Shown: positions 8,471 through 18,067 of the stretch, one piece after another
Layout: every line of letters starts with the position of its first letter
Numbering within the stretch: position 1 is the stretch's first letter
Assembly (NCBI RefSeq): GCF_000418325.1
Contig: NC_021658.1
Location: 4,168,001 to 4,232,000 of the forward strand
Length of the DNA: 64,000 bases
Origin: Sorangium cellulosum So0157-2
GTDB taxonomy: Bacteria; Myxococcota_A; Polyangia; Polyangiales; Polyangiaceae
Reading direction: 5' to 3'
Notes under the pieces: model-generated
Told to the model about the DNA's origin: nothing
The model's input: only the letters and a program-made list of their open reading frames with translations
The model's database searches: none
Translations under genes and position numbers: made by a program

Positions 8471-10921
8471 TCAGCCCGGACGCCGCGCCGCCGCGCGGGC
8501 GGCGCGCGCCGCCGCGGCGTCGTCGACCGCGAGCGCCTCCTCGGCCACGGCGGCGAGCTCCGCGAACGAGGCCCCGGCCAGCGCGTCCTCCACCGCGTCG
8601 AAGGCGGAGGCGCACATGCTGAGCCGCGTAATCCCGAGGCCGACCAGGAGCGGCGCGACGCCGGGATCGCCGGCGGCCTCGCCGCACACCGAGACGGGCC
8701 GCCCCACGGCGTGCCCCGCCTCCACCACCGCGCGCACGAGCCGCAGCACCGCCGGGTGCGCCGGATCCGAGAGCGCGTGCAGCCGCGGGTGACCGCGCTC
8801 GGCCGCCAGCGTGTGCTGCGTCAGATCGTTGGTGCCGATGCTGAAGAAATCGGCCTGCCGCGCGAGGCGCTCGGCCATCAGCGCCGCCGACGGCACCTCG
8901 ACCATGATCCCCGTGGCCACCGGCCAGAGGTGCGGCAGGCCCGCGGCCGCGAGCGCCTCGTGCGCGCGCTCGAGCGCGGCGCGCACCGCGACCACCTCCG
9001 CGGCGGTCGAGACCATCGGGATCAGCACGCGGACGTCGTGGCCGCGCCCGGCGACGAGGATCGCGCGGAGCTGCGCCTCGAGCATCGCCGGCCGCGCCAG
9101 GGAGAGGCGGACGCCGCGGACGCCCAGGCTGGGGTTCGTCTCGGCGTCGAGCTCGAGGTAGGGCAGCGCCTTGTCGCCGCCCGCGTCGAGCGTGCGGACC
9201 ACGATCGGCGCGCCCGCGAACGCCGCGAAGATCTCCGCGAGCAGCCCCGCCTGCTCGGCCTCGCCCGGCTCGTCCACGCGGCCCAGGAACAGCATCTCGG
9301 TGCGCAGCAGCCCGACGCCGAGCGCGCCGGCCTCGCGCGCGGCCCGCGCGTCCGCGGGCCCGGCCACGTTCGCCCACAGCTCGACCTCGCGCCCGCAGGC
9401 GAGGCGCAGGCGGCCGTCGCGGGCGCCCGGCGGGCGCCGCGACGCGCGGAGGGCCGCCCGCCGCCGCTCGATCTCGGCCGCGGTCTCGGGATCGGGGTCG
9501 AGCCACACCTCGCCGGTCGCGCCGTCCAGGCCCGCGCGCGCGCCGCCGGCGTCGGGCACCAGCGCCGCGGCCCCCGCCACCGCGGGGATGCCGGCGGCGC
9601 GCAGCAGGATGGCGGCGTGCGACGTCGGGCCGCCGCGCCGGTCGATGACCCCGAGCACGCGCGCCGCGTCGAGCCGCGCGGCCTCCGACGGCGTGAGATC
9701 GTCGACCACGACGACGGCCGGCGGCCCTTCGGGCAGCGTGGCCGCGGCGCCGCCGAGCAGGGCGCGCACCACCGCGTCGCCCACGTCGTGGACGTCCGCC
9801 TCGCGCGCCCGCAGGTACGGGTCGTCGAGCTGCCGGTAGATCGCGGCCGCGGCCTCGATGGCCAGGCGGAAGGCCCAGGCGGCGTTGCAGCGCTCCCGAT
9901 CGATGCGCGACAGGGCCTCGTCGACGAGGGCCGGGTCGCAGAGCAGCGCCTGGTGCGCCTCGAGGATGTCGCTGCCGCGGAGCGCGTTCCCGAGGTCCTG
10001 CGCCGCGATCTCGAGCGCCCGCCGCAGCCGCGCGGCCTCGGCCGCGGGGTCGTCGACCGTGGTCTCGGGGACGTCCGGGAGCACGCGCACGAGCCGCACG
10101 AGCGGCCCGAGCGCGACGCCCGGCGCGACCGGGGTGGCGAGGCCCGACGTGGCGGGCGCCGCCGCCGCGCCCGCCGGCGCCTCGCGCTGCACGAGCGCGG
10201 CGAGCGCCGCGACCGCCTCGGCCGCCTGCCGGCCGGTCGCGCGCACGCGCAGCACGTCGCCGCGGCGCGCCCCGAGCGAGGCGAGCGCGATGAGGCTCGA
10301 GGTCGCCACCGGCCCGCGGCCGGCGGTCACGTTCTCCAGGGTGATCGCCGCGTCGAACGTCGCCGCGCGCGCGATGAGCTGCGCGGCCGGGCGCGCGTGC
10401 AGGCCGCTCGGATCGGCGATCGCGACCTCGACCGCCATGGCCGGCGCGCCCGCGCCCGCCGCAGGCGTCGCTGCGTCCGCCGCGGGGCGCTCGCTCTCGC
10501 CGAGCTGCGCGGCCTTCGGCTCGAGCGCCCGCCGCGCCTCCGCGGCCACCTGATCGAGCGTGCCGCCCGCCGCCGCCCGCACGGCGGCGGCGACCGCGCC
10601 CTCCACGATCGGCCCACCGGTGAGGCGCGTGCGCGCGCCGAGCTCCGGATCCACGAGCTCGAGCGCCGTCTCCGCGCTCAGGATCGCGCTGCCGAGGTCC
10701 ATCAGCACGACGGCGCCGGCCGGCCCGCAGACGCGCTCGATCGCCGCGGCGATGGCGGTCGCGTCGGTGCCGAGCTCGGCGCCGCCGTCGCCCGCGCCCG
10801 CCGCGCACGCGATGGCGACCGACTCGCCGGTCATCTGGCGGGCCAGCGCCTCGGTGGCCTCGGCGAGCGCGCGGCTGTGCGAGACCAGGACGAGCCCGAC
10901 GCGGCCCGCCGCCCCGCTCAT
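8471..10921 (-). CDS. dhaM: DhaM: EIIA(DhaM)-HPr-enzyme I fusion of the PTS-dependent dihydroxyacetone kinase
   Basis: An 816-aa phosphocarrier. Domain order: EIIA-Dha (1-~135) with active His15 (VLVSHSRALAEA); HPr (~160-245) with His175 (SGLHARPAAQ); and a full-length enzyme I (~265-816) with the phospho-His435 (GGPTSHAAILLRA), PEP-site blocks (LLRTEMLFLGR, SIGTNDLTQ) and the C-terminal CGEAAGDP cysteine. It carries phosphate from PEP to the ADP bound by DhaL. E. coli DhaM has only a truncated EI, so this version could in principle work without a separate EI. The ATG overlaps the dhaL stop (ATGA). Last gene of the operon. Confidence 0.95.
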   Translation of the reverse strand: MSGAAGRVGLVLVSHSRALAEATEALARQMTGESVAIACAAGAGDGGAELGTDATAIAAAIERVCGPAGAVVLMDLGSAILSAETALELVDPELGARTRLTGGPIVEGAVAAAVRAAAGGTLDQVAAEARRALEPKAAQLGESERPAADAATPAAGAGAPAMAVEVAIADPSGLHARPAAQLIARAATFDAAITLENVTAGRGPVATSSLIALASLGARRGDVLRVRATGRQAAEAVAALAALVQREAPAGAAAAPATSGLATPVAPGVALGPLVRLVRVLPDVPETTVDDPAAEAARLRRALEIAAQDLGNALRGSDILEAHQALLCDPALVDEALSRIDRERCNAAWAFRLAIEAAAAIYRQLDDPYLRAREADVHDVGDAVVRALLGGAAATLPEGPPAVVVVDDLTPSEAARLDAARVLGVIDRRGGPTSHAAILLRAAGIPAVAGAAALVPDAGGARAGLDGATGEVWLDPDPETAAEIERRRAALRASRRPPGARDGRLRLACGREVELWANVAGPADARAAREAGALGVGLLRTEMLFLGRVDEPGEAEQAGLLAEIFAAFAGAPIVVRTLDAGGDKALPYLELDAETNPSLGVRGVRLSLARPAMLEAQLRAILVAGRGHDVRVLIPMVSTAAEVVAVRAALERAHEALAAAGLPHLWPVATGIMVEVPSAALMAERLARQADFFSIGTNDLTQHTLAAERGHPRLHALSDPAHPAVLRLVRAVVEAGHAVGRPVSVCGEAAGDPGVAPLLVGLGITRLSMCASAFDAVEDALAGASFAELAAVAEEALAVDDAAAARAARAAARRPG

Positions 10922-11568
10922 GCGCCTGCCGTCGCGGCCAGGCTCCGCAGCAAGAGCCAGCACGACGTGGCGCCGGGGTCCTGGTGCCCAGCGCTGCGCT
11001 CTCCGAGGTAGCTCGCACGGCCCTTGCGGGCGATGAGCGGCACGGTCGCCTCCACCCCGGCCCGCGCCGCGTCGGCGGCGCGGCCGAGCGCGTCGCGGAG
11101 CGCGGCGCCGTCCGCGGCCCCGGGCGCGCTCAGCGCGGCCTTGAGCGCGTCGACGGCGGGGACGAGCGCGTCGACCATCGTCTTGTCGCCGGGCGACGCC
11201 TTGCCCCGGCGCCTCACGCCCTCGAGGCCCGCCTCGAGGCAGCCCGCCAGGGCCGGAAGGTCGAGCGCCGCGGCGCCGGCCACGCGCTGGCCCGCGTCGC
11301 GGAAGAGCGTGCCGTACAGCGGCCCGCTCGCCCCGCCGACGGTCGACAGCAGCGTCATCCCCACCTCCCTGAGGAGCGCGCCGACGTCCCCGCGATCGAG
11401 GCGGCCGAGCCGGTCGCGCACCGCCGCGAAGCCGCGCGCCATGTTGACCCCGTGATCGCTGTCGCCGATCGCCGCGTCGAGCTCGGTCAGGAACCCCTTC
11501 TCGCGCTCCAGGACCTCGGCCGCGCTCTCGAGCCACGCCGCGATGTGCTCGCCGCTCAGCGTCTGCAT
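10918..11568 (-). CDS. dhaL: Dihydroxyacetone kinase, ADP-binding subunit DhaL
   Basis: A 216-aa protein. The nucleotide/Mg site of DhaL is visible (TELDAAIGDSDHGVNMARGF, residues ~28-47), then TLLSTVGGASGPLYGTLF and GDKTMVDALVPA. DhaL holds ADP permanently, is rephosphorylated by DhaM, and passes phosphate to dihydroxyacetone on DhaK. It starts 3 bp after the dhaK stop and overlaps dhaM by 4 bp, so the three subunits are made together. Confidence 0.95.
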   Translation of the reverse strand: MQTLSGEHIAAWLESAAEVLEREKGFLTELDAAIGDSDHGVNMARGFAAVRDRLGRLDRGDVGALLREVGMTLLSTVGGASGPLYGTLFRDAGQRVAGAAALDLPALAGCLEAGLEGVRRRGKASPGDKTMVDALVPAVDALKAALSAPGAADGAALRDALGRAADAARAGVEATVPLIARKGRASYLGERSAGHQDPGATSCWLLLRSLAATAGA

Positions 11569-11571
11569 CGC

Positions 11572-12573
11572 TCAGGCCCCCCAGCGGAGCGCCGGCGTGT
11601 GCACCGGGGCGTCCCAGAAGCGGATCATCTCGTCGTCGAGCTTGAGGACGGTCGCCGACACGCCGGCCATCTCGAGCGACGTGATGTACGACCCGACGAG
11701 GCTGCGCGCGACCGTGAGGCCGCGCTCGCGCGCGATCGCGTGGGCCTTGCGGTAGACGACGTAGAGCTCGACGAGCGGCGTCCCGCCCATGCCGTTGACG
11801 AACAGGAGCACGTCGTCGCCCGGCTTGAACGGCAGGTCGTCGAGGATCGGCTGCATCAGGAGCTCGGCCACGCGATCCGCCGGCTCCAGCTGGGCTCGAC
11901 GCCGGCCTGGCTCGCCGTGGATGCCGATGCCGACCTCCATCTCGCCCGGGCCGAGCTCGAACGACGGCTTGCCGGCGTGGGGCACGGTGCAGGCGGAGAG
12001 CGCGACCCCCATGCTGCGGCCGTGCGCGTTGACCCGCCGGCACAGCGCCGCCACCTCGCCGAGCGGCAGGCCGGCCTCGGCGGCGCCGCCGCAGATCTTC
12101 TCGGCGAGGACGGTCGTCCCGACGCCGCGCCGCCCCGCCGTGTAGAGGCTGTCCTCGACCGCCACGTCGTCGTTCACGATTACGCCCTCGACCGCGATCC
12201 CCGCCTCGCCGGCGAGCTCGGCGGCCATCTCGAAGTTCATGACGTCGCCGGTGTAGTTCTTGATGATGTGGAGCACGCCGGCCCCGCCGTCGACGGCCCG
12301 CGTCGCCTCGAAGATCTGGTCGGGCGTCGGGCTCGTGAACACGGCGCCGGGGCAGGCGGCGTCGAGCATGCCGCGCCCGACGAACCCCGCGTGCAGCGGC
12401 TCGTGCCCGCTGCCGCCGCCGGAGAGGAGCGCGACCTTACCCCTGGCCTTCGCCTCCGCCCGCGTGACGAAGAGCGGCGCGGCGTTCACCCGGAGGAGCT
12501 CGCCGTGGGCCAGCGCCATGCCCTCGAGCGCCTCGCCGACCAGATCGTCCGGCGCATTGATGAGCTTCTTCAT
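11572..12573 (-). CDS. dhaK: Dihydroxyacetone kinase, substrate-binding subunit DhaK
   Basis: A 333-aa protein beginning MKKLINAPDDLVGEALEGMA. It has the Gly-rich GGGSGHEPLHAGFVG loop (about 51-66), VLHIIKNYTGDVMNFEMA, and the GIHGEPG motif with His219 that forms the covalent hemiaminal with dihydroxyacetone in this family. It feeds DHA into glycolysis as DHAP. The promoter must lie in the 144-bp gap shared with the divergent DUF2071 gene. No DhaR/DhaQ regulator is visible in the window. Confidence 0.95.
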   Translation of the reverse strand: MKKLINAPDDLVGEALEGMALAHGELLRVNAAPLFVTRAEAKARGKVALLSGGGSGHEPLHAGFVGRGMLDAACPGAVFTSPTPDQIFEATRAVDGGAGVLHIIKNYTGDVMNFEMAAELAGEAGIAVEGVIVNDDVAVEDSLYTAGRRGVGTTVLAEKICGGAAEAGLPLGEVAALCRRVNAHGRSMGVALSACTVPHAGKPSFELGPGEMEVGIGIHGEPGRRRAQLEPADRVAELLMQPILDDLPFKPGDDVLLFVNGMGGTPLVELYVVYRKAHAIARERGLTVARSLVGSYITSLEMAGVSATVLKLDDEMIRFWDAPVHTPALRWGA

Positions 12574-12717
12574 CCTGCCTCCGCTCCGTCGTCGTCCGTG
12601 TGTCGTCCGTTTACGTTGCGTCCGCTTACGTCCGCTCTCCGCGCGCAGGATATCCCCATGGCGTCGCCCGCCGCGAGAGGAGATCTTTCCGCCGCGCTGC
12701 CCTACGCTTCGGGCGCC

Positions 12718-13461
12718 ATGGACCGACTCGCTTCCACGCTCCGCCCGCCGGGCCGCCCGGCGGGCTTCCAGCGCTGGAGAGATCTGCTCTTCCTCCACTG
12801 GGAGACGCCGGCTTCTGCGCTCCGCGCCGTCGTGCCGCCGGCGCTCGAGCTCGACACGTTCGAGGGCAGGGCCTACGTCGGCGTCGTCGCCTTCACCATG
12901 CGCGACGTCACGCCGTGGTGGTCGCCGAGCGTCCCGGGGATCTCGAACTTCCACGAGCTCAACGTCCGCACCTACGTGCACCGGGAGGGGCGCGATCCGG
13001 GCGTGTGGTTCTTCAGCCTGGACGCGGCCAAGGCCCTCGCGGTCCTCGTGGCCCGCGCCGGCTGGCACCTGCCGTATCACCGCGCCTCGATGGCGCTCGA
13101 GCCGCGGGGCGGCGAGGTCCACTACCGCAGCGAGCGGCGCTGGCCCGGCCCCGTGCCCGCGCGCTTCGAGGCGCGCTACCGCGTCGGCGCGCCGATCGAC
13201 GGGGGCGTCGCGGCGCCGGGGACGTTCGAGCATTTCCTGGCCGAGCGGTACCTGCTGTTCGCGTCGAGCCGGGGCGCGCTCCAGGTCGGGCAGGTGCACC
13301 ACGCGCCCTATCCGCTCCATCGCGCCGAGGTGAGCCACGTCGAGGAGAGCGTCGTGGCCGCGGCCGGCTTGCCCGCCCCCCAGGGGGCCCCGCACGTGCT
13401 CTTCAGCCCGGGCGTGGACGTCGACGTCTACGCCCTGAGGCCCGCCGCGCCGCGCGCGTGA
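12718..13461 (+). CDS. DUF2071 (acetoacetate decarboxylase-like fold) protein
   Basis: A 247-aa protein with the family's hallmark opening (WRDLLFLHWETPASALRAVVPP), then YVGVVAFTMRDV, NFHELNVRTYVHREGRDPGVWFFSLDA and the C-terminal VGQVHHAPYPL. Biochemical role is unknown for this family; its fold relates to acetoacetate decarboxylase. The start at ATG 12718 is chosen because similarity begins just after it. An ATG at 12658 would add 20 residues of Ala-rich sequence. Divergent from dhaK. Confidence 0.85.
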   Translation: MDRLASTLRPPGRPAGFQRWRDLLFLHWETPASALRAVVPPALELDTFEGRAYVGVVAFTMRDVTPWWSPSVPGISNFHELNVRTYVHREGRDPGVWFFSLDAAKALAVLVARAGWHLPYHRASMALEPRGGEVHYRSERRWPGPVPARFEARYRVGAPIDGGVAAPGTFEHFLAERYLLFASSRGALQVGQVHHAPYPLHRAEVSHVEESVVAAAGLPAPQGAPHVLFSPGVDVDVYALRPAAPRA

Positions 13462-13509
13462 AGCGGTCGCGCGCCCGGCGGCGCGGCCTCCGGCTCGCGC
13501 GCCGGCGCG

Positions 13510-14466
13510 TCAGCGCCCCTGCAGCCAGTGGATGACCTGGGACTCGAGGCCCGGCGCGGCCCCGAACCCGAGGCTCAGCGTCTGCGGGAAGCCCACGTGC
13601 CCGCCGAACCGGAGCCACTGGACGTCGAGCAGCGGCGAGCGCGGGTAGGCCTCGAGCGCCGGCCGCACCGTGTCGAGCGGCACCATCGGGTCGGCCTCCG
13701 TGGCGACGATCAGCGACGGAACGGCGAGGTCGCGGAGGCGCGGGGCGGCGCTCTCGCTCGAGTAATACGCCTCCGGGCTCGGATAACCGAACCGCGGCGT
13801 CATGATGCGCCGGTCCCATTCGCGGATCGTGCGGATCGCGAGCGCCTCCCGGACGGGCAGGGGCATGGCGCGGCGGGACGCCACGGCGGCGTACATCTCC
13901 TTCAGCGCCGACAGCACGTGCCAGCGGTACACCCAGCGCTCCGGCTGATCGATCGCCGCGACGGACTGCTCGAGATCGAGCGGCGGGCAGACCGCGGCCA
14001 CGGCGCGGACCCGCGGGTCGAGCGCGCCGGACGCGGCATAGCGGAGCGCGATGTGCCCGCCGAGCGAATAGCCGATGACGAGCACGCGCTCGTACCGGTC
14101 GAGCTCGGGGGAGGCGATGGCGGCGTGCAGATCGGAGAACAGGCCAGCGTGGTAGAGATCGGCGCCGTCGCCGCCGGCGCCGCGCAGGTTGACGCGCAGG
14201 CACGAGAGCCCGGCGCGCTCGGCCTGCGCGGCGGCCTCGACCACGTAGTGGCTCTCCAGCGTGCCGCCGAGGCCGTGGACCGCGACGAGGATCGACGTCG
14301 CGCCCTCGCGGTGGCGGACCCGGCCGAGCAGCCGGACGGGCCCGGCCGGCGACTCGTCGACGTTCACCGAGAACGGGGAGGAAGGGGGGAGCGGCGGCGC
14401 GCGGAGCTGATGCTTGAGCCAGGGGGCGATCGTCCAGAAGTGGCCGTGGAGGAGGATGCGCCGCAT
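13510..14466 (-). CDS. YheT-like alpha/beta hydrolase
   Basis: A 318-aa protein of the UPF0017/YheT group. N-terminal HGHFWTIAPWLKHQL is typical of the group. The oxyanion region is AVHGLGGTLESHY, the nucleophile elbow GYSLGGHIALRYA, the acid TEADPMVPL and the catalytic His GGHVGFP. It is probably a cytoplasmic esterase of unknown substrate. It converges with the DUF2071 gene across 48 bp that can form a GC-only stem, and lies 50 bp after the start-distal end of the Cys-rich lipoprotein gene. Confidence 0.9.
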   Translation of the reverse strand: MRRILLHGHFWTIAPWLKHQLRAPPLPPSSPFSVNVDESPAGPVRLLGRVRHREGATSILVAVHGLGGTLESHYVVEAAAQAERAGLSCLRVNLRGAGGDGADLYHAGLFSDLHAAIASPELDRYERVLVIGYSLGGHIALRYAASGALDPRVRAVAAVCPPLDLEQSVAAIDQPERWVYRWHVLSALKEMYAAVASRRAMPLPVREALAIRTIREWDRRIMTPRFGYPSPEAYYSSESAAPRLRDLAVPSLIVATEADPMVPLDTVRPALEAYPRSPLLDVQWLRFGGHVGFPQTLSLGFGAAPGLESQVIHWLQGR

Positions 14467-14516
14467 CGACGCGCTCCTACCACGGCCAGCGCGCTCGTTC
14501 TATTTGGCGCCTCGGC

Positions 14517-16307
14517 TCACGGGCACGTGACCTCGGAGGCGCCGCTGCACGAGTCCGCGCACTCGTCGCAGTAGGCGCACTGGACGGCCGCGTTATAGAT
14601 CGCGGCGCTCTCCGGATCGCGGGTGACACAGGCTTCCTTGCAGTCGGTGTCCGGTCCGCACGTGACATAGCAGTCGATGAAGTTGATGCACGCGTCGCGC
14701 TCGCTGCAGGCCGCGAGCTCGTCGCGGCAGTTGCCGTCGAACGCGCACCGGACGCACCCCGAGCTGCCGTCCCCGCACACGCCCGCGTCGTCGCAGACCG
14801 GCGGCGGGACGGCGTGCCGGACGGTGAGCCTGAACGCGCCGTCGTCGGCGTCGCGCGACCCGTCCACCACGACCACGACCGTCTGGCCCGCGGCGAGCGT
14901 CACGGTGACCTCCGACTGCTCGACCAGCGTGTCGTCGTTGCACGCGAGCTGCGTCCCCCGGCACGTGGCGTCGTGCACGTGGACCATGGTGTCGAACGCG
15001 GAGCCGTACGTATCGAAGACGTAGTCGCCGGCGACCTGCGCCGTGAACGAGTACCCCGCGTCGGCGGCGTTAGCGGCGTTGCGGCAGGCCTCCGTCGCGG
15101 TCGGCCGCACGCTGCTGGGCCGGCCGACGGTGCTGCCGGTGATCGTCTGCGGCACGAAGCCGGTGAACGCGCCCGCCGGGCAGGTCGGCTCGCTCGCCCG
15201 CGTGATCTGCAGCTCGAACGTGCCCGCCTCGCCGTCCGCGCCGTCGACCACGATGTAGACGGTCTGGCCGGTGGCCAGGTCGGCCGTGAGGGGCGCGCTC
15301 GGGTCGGCGCTGCAGCCGATCTCGGCGCAGCCCGTGGCGTCGAGCAGGGCGAGGACGACGTTGTACCCGGATCTGCTGGCGTCGAACGAGTAGACGCCCG
15401 CGGTCGCCGCGGTGAACGCGTAGATGTGCTCGCTCGAGCTCGCGGACACGCACGTCGGGGCGTATGCGTTCGGCAAGCCGACCGTCGTGCCGCTCGCGGT
15501 CTGCGGCACGGCGTTGCCGAGGTCCTGGTTCGGGCCCACCGTGCACGCGCACATGCCGGACTGGCAGACCTGCGAGTCGCTGCACTCGGTCCCGCAGCCG
15601 CCGCAGTTCGCGGCGTCGGTCTGGACGTCGACGCAGGCCTCGCCGCACGCCGTGAGCCCGGAGCCGCAGCCGTCCCTGCACTCGCCCGCCACGCACGTCT
15701 GCTCGTCGCTGCACTCGGTCCCGCAGCTGCCGCAGTGCGACTCGTTGTTGGAGAGGTTGACGCAGGCGCCGCCGCAGTCGGCGAGCCCGCTCGAGCACCC
15801 TTCCTCCTGGCAGGCGCCGTCCTCGCAGGCCTGCCCCTCCTCGCACGCGGCGCCGCACGCGCCGCAGTTCGCCGGGTCGGACGCGGTGTCGACGCACGCG
15901 CCGTCGCACTCGGTGCGCCCCCCGGCGCAGTCGCCGCCCTGACAGTCGCCGCCCTGGCAGGTCTGCCCCTCCTCGCAGGCTTTGTTACAGCTGCCGCAGT
16001 GCGCCTCGTCGGTGTCGACGTCGACGCAGCGGTCGCCGCACAGCGTCTGCCCGGACTCGCACACGGCCACGCAAGCGCCCGCGCTGCAGACCTGCCCGCT
16101 CGCGCACGTCGTGCCGCACGCGCCGCAGTGGCTGGAGTTCGAGCTCGTGTCGACGCAGACGCCGTCGCATTGCGTCTCGGGAGCGACGCACACGTTCGTT
16201 GTAGGACCGCCATCCGAGCACGACGCCACGGAGGCGAGCACCGCCGCGGCGAGCCAGAGCAGGGTGTACGTCGGCGCAAGCCTGAAGCGCGATTTGACCT
16301 TTTCCAT
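14517..16307 (-). CDS. Large Cys-rich lipoprotein with five Cys-repeat units and two PPC-like domains
   Basis: A 596-aa protein. The lipoprotein signal ends VLASVASC. Residues ~35-255 hold five imperfect ~40-aa units of the form C.G.CVD...D..NCG.CG..C...Q.C..G.C, a pattern frequent in myxobacterial surface proteins (often mislabelled in databases). Two beta-sandwich domains of pre-peptidase C-terminal type follow (~265-375 and ~380-490; IVVDGADGEAGTFELQI and VVVVDGSRDADDGAFRLTV). A second Cys-rich tail (~500-596) includes CAYCDECADSC. It is an outer-surface protein, probably heavily disulfide-bonded. Function unknown. Confidence 0.85.
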   Translation of the reverse strand: MEKVKSRFRLAPTYTLLWLAAAVLASVASCSDGGPTTNVCVAPETQCDGVCVDTSSNSSHCGACGTTCASGQVCSAGACVAVCESGQTLCGDRCVDVDTDEAHCGSCNKACEEGQTCQGGDCQGGDCAGGRTECDGACVDTASDPANCGACGAACEEGQACEDGACQEEGCSSGLADCGGACVNLSNNESHCGSCGTECSDEQTCVAGECRDGCGSGLTACGEACVDVQTDAANCGGCGTECSDSQVCQSGMCACTVGPNQDLGNAVPQTASGTTVGLPNAYAPTCVSASSSEHIYAFTAATAGVYSFDASRSGYNVVLALLDATGCAEIGCSADPSAPLTADLATGQTVYIVVDGADGEAGTFELQITRASEPTCPAGAFTGFVPQTITGSTVGRPSSVRPTATEACRNAANAADAGYSFTAQVAGDYVFDTYGSAFDTMVHVHDATCRGTQLACNDDTLVEQSEVTVTLAAGQTVVVVVDGSRDADDGAFRLTVRHAVPPPVCDDAGVCGDGSSGCVRCAFDGNCRDELAACSERDACINFIDCYVTCGPDTDCKEACVTRDPESAAIYNAAVQCAYCDECADSCSGASEVTCP

Positions 16308-16512
16308 GAGCCTTCCCTCGGCAGAGATGCCGGCGACGGGGGTCGTAACGAAGAGCTACCGGGGAGGATACGCCGATGGCCTTCCGGGCTGTCAATGCTT
16401 GCAGGCCGATCTCGCGCGCGGATCGCGCCGGCGCGCGCCGCGTCGGCGCGGCTGCGGCCTGGAGGCCTGCGTCAGGGCGTCAGGTCGTCAGGTCGTCAGG
16501 GCGTCACGTCCG

Positions 16513-17649
16513 TCACGTCCATTGCGTGCGCGGCGCCGCCGGCGACGGGGCGCCGCCGAGCCGCGAGGCCGGCAGGAACTGCAGGAGCGCGAGCGCCTCG
16601 GCGATGTCCTCTTGGCTGATGAGGCCCAGGTACCTTTCACCGTCGTACACCGCGGCCACAGGGGCGCTCTTCTCGGACATGAGCCGCATCACGTCGTCGA
16701 GCGAGCGGTCGGCGTCCACGCGGGGGACGTCGCGCCGCATGATCCCGGCGACGTACGCGCCGCCCGCGCCCTCGGCGAGCGCGCGGACCACGTCGCCCCG
16801 CGTCAAGGCGCCGATCGGCTGCCCGTCGAGCAGGACCGCGAAGTCGGTCTGGTAGGTCGTGAGGATGTGCTCGGCGGCGTCGCTCACGCGATCGCAGGGC
16901 GACAGCGCGATGGCGCGCCGGTTGTAGGCGCGGCCGACGGGGACGACGCCGAGGATCGACCGCGCGCGCTCCGTGGTCCGCTCCTGCGTCGCGCCGAGGA
17001 ACACGAGCACCGAGATGAAGGCGAGCACGAGGTGGCCCGAGAGCACGGCGAGGGCGAACAGGCCCACCGCGATGACCTGCCCGATCGCGGCCGCCGCGGA
17101 GGTCGCGCGCGCGGGGCCGATCGCCATCGAGAGGCCGGCCCGGAGCACGCGCCCGCCGTCGAGGGGCAGCGCCGGGATCATGTTGAAGACGGCGAGCGCC
17201 ACGTTGGCGCCGAGGAGCCAGAGCAGCGCCGTGGTCAGCGACGGGCTCGCCCCCGCCCCGAGCGAGGGGAGCTCCGCGAGCAAGCCGAGCGCGCCGGTCA
17301 CGACCAGGAGGACGGCGGCGAGGACCACGTTCACGGCGGGGCCGGCGAGCGCGATGAGCAGCTCGTGGAGCGGCTTCTGCGGGCGGCCCGCGAACATCGC
17401 GACGCCGCCGATGGGCAGGAGCAGGATCTCGCGCACGGTGAGCCCGAAGCGCCTGGCCACCAGGCTGTGACCGAGCTCATGCAGGGCCACGCAGGCGAAG
17501 AGCGCCAGCATCAGCGCGGCGCCGAACAGCGCCCCCCGGGCGCCGTGGCCGCTCCACTGGAGCGCTCCGAGGGCCACGATGAGCCCGAAGGTCGCGTGCA
17601 CGTTGACGTCGATACCGGCGATCCTGGCGACCCTGAATGACCATTTCAT
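16513..17649 (-). CDS. M50 site-2-type intramembrane metalloprotease with CBS pair
   Basis: A 378-aa protein. Zinc-binding HELGH at 57-61 lies in a TM helix; the second ligand motif is NMIPALPLDGGRVLRAG. Around them are 5-6 TM segments (residues ~20-220). The C-terminal ~125 residues are a CBS pair (RVSDAAEHILTTYQTDFAVLLDGQPIGALTRGDVV and SLDDVMRLMSEKSAPVAAVYDGERYLGLI). This matches S2P group III, which cleaves membrane-embedded regulators and is gated by nucleotide binding to CBS domains. AGGAG lies 9 nt before the ATG. The stop codon falls in a run of GTCACGTCC repeats. Substrate unknown. Confidence 0.92.
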   Translation of the reverse strand: MKWSFRVARIAGIDVNVHATFGLIVALGALQWSGHGARGALFGAALMLALFACVALHELGHSLVARRFGLTVREILLLPIGGVAMFAGRPQKPLHELLIALAGPAVNVVLAAVLLVVTGALGLLAELPSLGAGASPSLTTALLWLLGANVALAVFNMIPALPLDGGRVLRAGLSMAIGPARATSAAAAIGQVIAVGLFALAVLSGHLVLAFISVLVFLGATQERTTERARSILGVVPVGRAYNRRAIALSPCDRVSDAAEHILTTYQTDFAVLLDGQPIGALTRGDVVRALAEGAGGAYVAGIMRRDVPRVDADRSLDDVMRLMSEKSAPVAAVYDGERYLGLISQEDIAEALALLQFLPASRLGGAPSPAAPRTQWT

Positions 17650-18067
17650 GGTGTCTGGCTCCTGCTGGATGCGCGCGAGCGGCGCGTCACGGCGCTGGAG
17701 AAGCCGACGACCCCGCGCGCCCGGCGGTGCGGCCGGGTGGCCTGGTCATGAGATCTCTCGATGCCTGCTCGACGATCCTCGGGGCTTGCAAAGCAATGCG
17801 CGTACCGGGTTTCACGGCGGCGGTAGGCCGGGCGGGCGGCGCGCTGCCGCGGCGCCTCGCCGCAGCGGGGCATTTCGCACCGGGCATTCGAGGCGGAGTG
17901 TTTGCGCGGGAACAGGGGGGAGGGCGCGCCCGGCCGAGGCGGGCGAGGAGCGGCGGCGCCGGCGGCGGGCGCCGCGGCGCGGGAAGGAGGGGGGCGAGGG
18001 CGACGCGCGGATTGCCCGGGCGCGGGAGGCGGTCTAGGACGGCGCAGCCGCGAGCGAGGGCCCTGCC
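17650..18067. other. 418-bp divergent intergenic region, no gene seen
   Basis: It separates the protease gene (minus) from the POT transporter gene (plus). Nearly all G/C, with low-complexity GGCG runs at 17930-18010. No ORF in either direction shows convincing protein character, and no clear -35/-10 pair was found. Confidence 0.5.

Noticed and set aside
13462..13509. GC-only hairpin between two convergent genes as a terminator
   Set aside because: It can pair, but such stems are common by chance at this base composition and there is no T-run.
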